DNA of 6,733 bases from Deferribacteraceae bacterium (GTDB lineage Bacteria; Chrysiogenota; Deferribacteres; Deferribacterales; JAISNW01), in NCBI GenBank assembly GCA_031278965.1, contig JAITJJ010000015.1:1-6733 (forward strand), written 5' to 3'. Positions 4,982-6,733 of the stretch are shown here, in pieces. The number at the start of each line of letters is the position of its first letter. The stretch's first letter is position 1. The translations under genes and the position numbers were made by a program. The notes below the pieces were generated by a model. That model was not told where the DNA came from. It did not search any database and saw only the letters and a list, made by a program, of their open reading frames with translations.

Positions 4982-5671
4982 ATGAGCACACTGATTGAAG
5001 CCGATAATCTGGAGAAGATATACAGACGCGGGAATGAAGACGTAAATGCGCTAAACGGCATATCCTTCCGCATTGAGAAAGGCGAAATTGTAACCATTGT
5101 GGGTCCGTCCGGCTCCGGCAAAACCACCCTTGTAAATATATTGGGGTGTTTGGATAACCCCACGCGAGGGAAGCTGACCCTTGACGGGGAGGCGATATTT
5201 AAAGACGGTTTGGAGCTTACTGAAAGTGAGCTTACCGAGATACGGCGGAAATATTTCGGCTATATATTTCAGAAATTCTTTCTGATCCCCACCCTTACCG
5301 TCCGTGAAAATATCCTCCTCCCTTCGGTTTTTCAGAAACGTTTCAAAGCTAACGACAAGTATCTGCAAGATGTTTTAGAGCTTTTGGGGATTGAAAAGCG
5401 AGGCGACTTCCTCCCCAAAGAGATTTCCGGCGGGGAATTGCAAAGGGTGGCGATAGCGCGAGCATTGATAAACAATCCTAAGATATTGATAGCTGACGAA
5501 CCCACAGGCAACCTTGACAGCAAACGTTCCGAGGAGATAAAAGAGCTCCTTTTGGAGTTGAATAAGATAAACGGTTTAAGTATAATTCTCGTTACTCATA
5601 ATCCGGAGCTTGCAAAGATTGGTTCCAAAACGCTTACTATCTTGGACGGAAAGCTCAGCCGACAGGGCTAA
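4982..5671 (+). CDS. ABC transporter ATP-binding protein, LolD/MacB-type
   Basis: The 229-residue ATPase has all the expected motifs: Walker A GPSGSGKTT (41-49), Q-loop Q97, signature SGGELQR (149-155), Walker B ILIADE (168-173) with catalytic E173, D-loop NLDS (177-180) and switch His H206. The length and the LDNPTRG-type sequence after Walker A are those of the LolD/MacB/FtsE group that pairs with FtsX-type permeases. It follows the permease by eight bases with AGAGGG as Shine-Dalgarno, so the two form one transporter. It powers whatever the permease and its periplasmic and outer-membrane partners do. The absence of a second permease argues against LolCDE, and the absence of a membrane-fusion gene argues against MacAB. 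Confidence 0.95.
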   Translation: MSTLIEADNLEKIYRRGNEDVNALNGISFRIEKGEIVTIVGPSGSGKTTLVNILGCLDNPTRGKLTLDGEAIFKDGLELTESELTEIRRKYFGYIFQKFFLIPTLTVRENILLPSVFQKRFKANDKYLQDVLELLGIEKRGDFLPKEISGGELQRVAIARALINNPKILIADEPTGNLDSKRSEEIKELLLELNKINGLSIILVTHNPELAKIGSKTLTILDGKLSRQG

Positions 5672-5695
5672 GAAGGGTTAGGGGCGGGAGCGGCT

Positions 5696-6733
5696 ATGGC
5701 GAATGATGAAGCGGGAGAAAAAACAGAGGAGCCCACATCAAAACAGTTTGAGAAAGCCAGAGATGAAGGGAATGTCGCAAAGAGCAGAGAGCTTACCGCG
5801 GGGATATTCCTTACCTTGTCGGTTATATTCTTTTATTTTTATTTCCCGTATTTCATAGAAGCGTGCGAAAATATTTTCCGTGAATTTTTTGCCTTTGAAC
5901 ATTTTAAAGTAACGCCGGAAACAGCTAAGAGCGTTTTTTATTTAAGTATGCTGATGATAGCGAAACTAACTCTCCCCGTTCTGGCGTTCTTTCTGGTTAT
6001 AACTTTCATCACGGAGGCGGCGCAGGTGGGGCTTCACTTTTCTCCGAAGGCGCTTGATCCAAAGTGGGATAAGGTCAACTTCTTTACCGCCCTCCCAAAA
6101 TTTTTTCAGGGCAAGCGCAAACTTATGGAGCTTGTCAAATCCATCTTTAAGATCATAGTCTTGGGGTGGGTGGCGGTAATGGTAATAAGGGGGAAGTTTG
6201 ACACCCTCTTGCGTTTAACCGATGCCGAATTTATGGACAGCACCGTATTTATGGGGAAACTCCTCTTTGAAATTGTATTCAAGATGGCGCTTGCGGTGAT
6301 TGTGCTCGGTATAATGGATTTTGCCTTTCAGAAATGGCAGCACCGGCAGGACCTAAGGATGACCAAGCAGCAGGTGAAAGAGGAATACAAGCAGATGGAA
6401 GGGGATCCGCTGATACGCCAGCGCATCCGTTCGGCACAGCAGGAACTCGCACGCAAAAGAATGATGGCGGATACGGCAAAGGCGGATGTGGTTATAACCA
6501 ATCCAACTCACTATGCGGTGGCGTTAAAATATGATCCCAAAGTAGCGTCCGCCCCGTATTGTCTGGCGAAAGGACAGCGTCTGACGGCGCTTAGAATTAA
6601 GGATATTGCCCGTGAAAACGGAATTTATATTCACGAAGATCCGCCGTTGGCTCAAACTTTATTTAAAACTCTGGAAGTTGGGGATGTTATACCGGAAAAT
6701 CTCTATAAAGCCATCGTGGAGATATTGAGCATT
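5696..6733 (+). CDS. flhB: Flagellar biosynthesis protein FlhB (3' end cut by the window)
   Basis: The 346 visible residues cover nearly the whole protein. FlhB is the switch component of the flagellar type III export gate in the inner membrane. The N-terminus has the hallmark EKTEEPTSKQFEKARDEGNV-AKSREL stretch (8-33). Four membrane segments follow: about 34-54, one in the LTLPVLAFFLVITF region, one in the KIIVLGWVAVMVI region, and one in LAVIVLGIMDFAF. The cytoplasmic domain carries the autocleavage motif N269-P270-T271-H272. The numbering matches the Asn269/Pro270 cleavage site known in Salmonella FlhB. The frame is open at the last base; the family suggests only a short tail is missing. 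The start ATG at 5696 is preceded by GGGAG at 5 bases and there is no in-frame start upstream after the ATPase stop. It lies 24 bases behind the ABC ATPase rather than behind fliR, which is its common neighbour. Confidence 0.96.
   Translation, partial: MANDEAGEKTEEPTSKQFEKARDEGNVAKSRELTAGIFLTLSVIFFYFYFPYFIEACENIFREFFAFEHFKVTPETAKSVFYLSMLMIAKLTLPVLAFFLVITFITEAAQVGLHFSPKALDPKWDKVNFFTALPKFFQGKRKLMELVKSIFKIIVLGWVAVMVIRGKFDTLLRLTDAEFMDSTVFMGKLLFEIVFKMALAVIVLGIMDFAFQKWQHRQDLRMTKQQVKEEYKQMEGDPLIRQRIRSAQQELARKRMMADTAKADVVITNPTHYAVALKYDPKVASAPYCLAKGQRLTALRIKDIARENGIYIHEDPPLAQTLFKTLEVGDVIPENLYKAIVEILSI

Noticed and set aside
6279..6534. 66-codon frames on each strand within flhB
   Set aside because: FlhB is unambiguous across this stretch, including the NPTH site, so these are chance frames.
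1..6733. CRISPR array, tRNA, rRNA, insertion sequence or attachment site
   Set aside because: No spaced direct-repeat array, no recognisable tRNA cloverleaf, no transposase or integrase, and no target-site duplications were seen.

Overview
The window looks like chromosomal DNA from a flagellated Gram-negative bacterium. It encodes an outer-membrane beta-barrel, signal-peptide proteins destined for the periplasm, and a flagellar FlhB. Coding sequence has middling GC and intergenic sequence is AT-rich. The gene content would suit Deferribacterota or a Deltaproteobacteria-like anaerobe, but no rRNA or other strong marker is present, so the taxonomy is only a guess.

Left part (1-1347, minus strand): a tightly overlapping three-gene operon for protein-thiocarboxylate sulfur transfer. 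In transcription order it encodes a ThiS/MoaD-type sulfur carrier, a ThiF/MoeB-type E1-like adenylyltransferase and a JAMM (MPN+) metalloprotease. The carrier ends in Gly-Gly-Gly-Glu rather than a bare Gly-Gly, so it should need trimming by a JAMM protease before activation. This is the logic of the QbsE/QbsD and HcyS/HcyD systems. The JAMM gene here, however, breaks at a run of 12 G just after its His-x-His motif and lacks the Ser-x-x-Asp part of the metal site. A good sigma70-type promoter lies at 1439-1467, and a candidate terminator hairpin lies at 52-77.

Middle part (1348-5671): after a 323-base AT-rich divergent intergenic region comes a plus-strand cassette. It consists of an outer-membrane barrel (1671-2696), a small secreted YtkA/FixH-like protein (2747-3181) with an in-frame TGA at codon 60, a secreted protein weakly resembling FMN-binding domains (3178-3795), an FtsX/MacB-type permease (3792-4973) and its ATPase (4982-5671). 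Two ATGA stop/start overlaps and an 8-base gap link the last four genes. An identical 18-base element precedes both the barrel gene and the YtkA/FixH-like gene, suggesting joint control. Met/His-rich stretches in the barrel and the small secreted protein suggest a metal, perhaps copper, as the cargo or signal. No membrane-fusion protein and no second permease is visible, so this is not a standard MacAB or LolCDE set.

Right part (5696-6733): flhB, the export-gate and specificity-switch protein of the flagellar type III secretion system, runs off the window only a few residues before its expected end. It has an intact NPTH autocleavage site. It sits 24 bases behind the ABC ATPase on the same strand.

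The most notable points are the in-frame TGA (selenocysteine, readthrough or nonsense mutation), the broken JAMM gene beside a carrier that seems to need it, and the five-gene envelope ABC cassette, which matches no named system I can recall with certainty.
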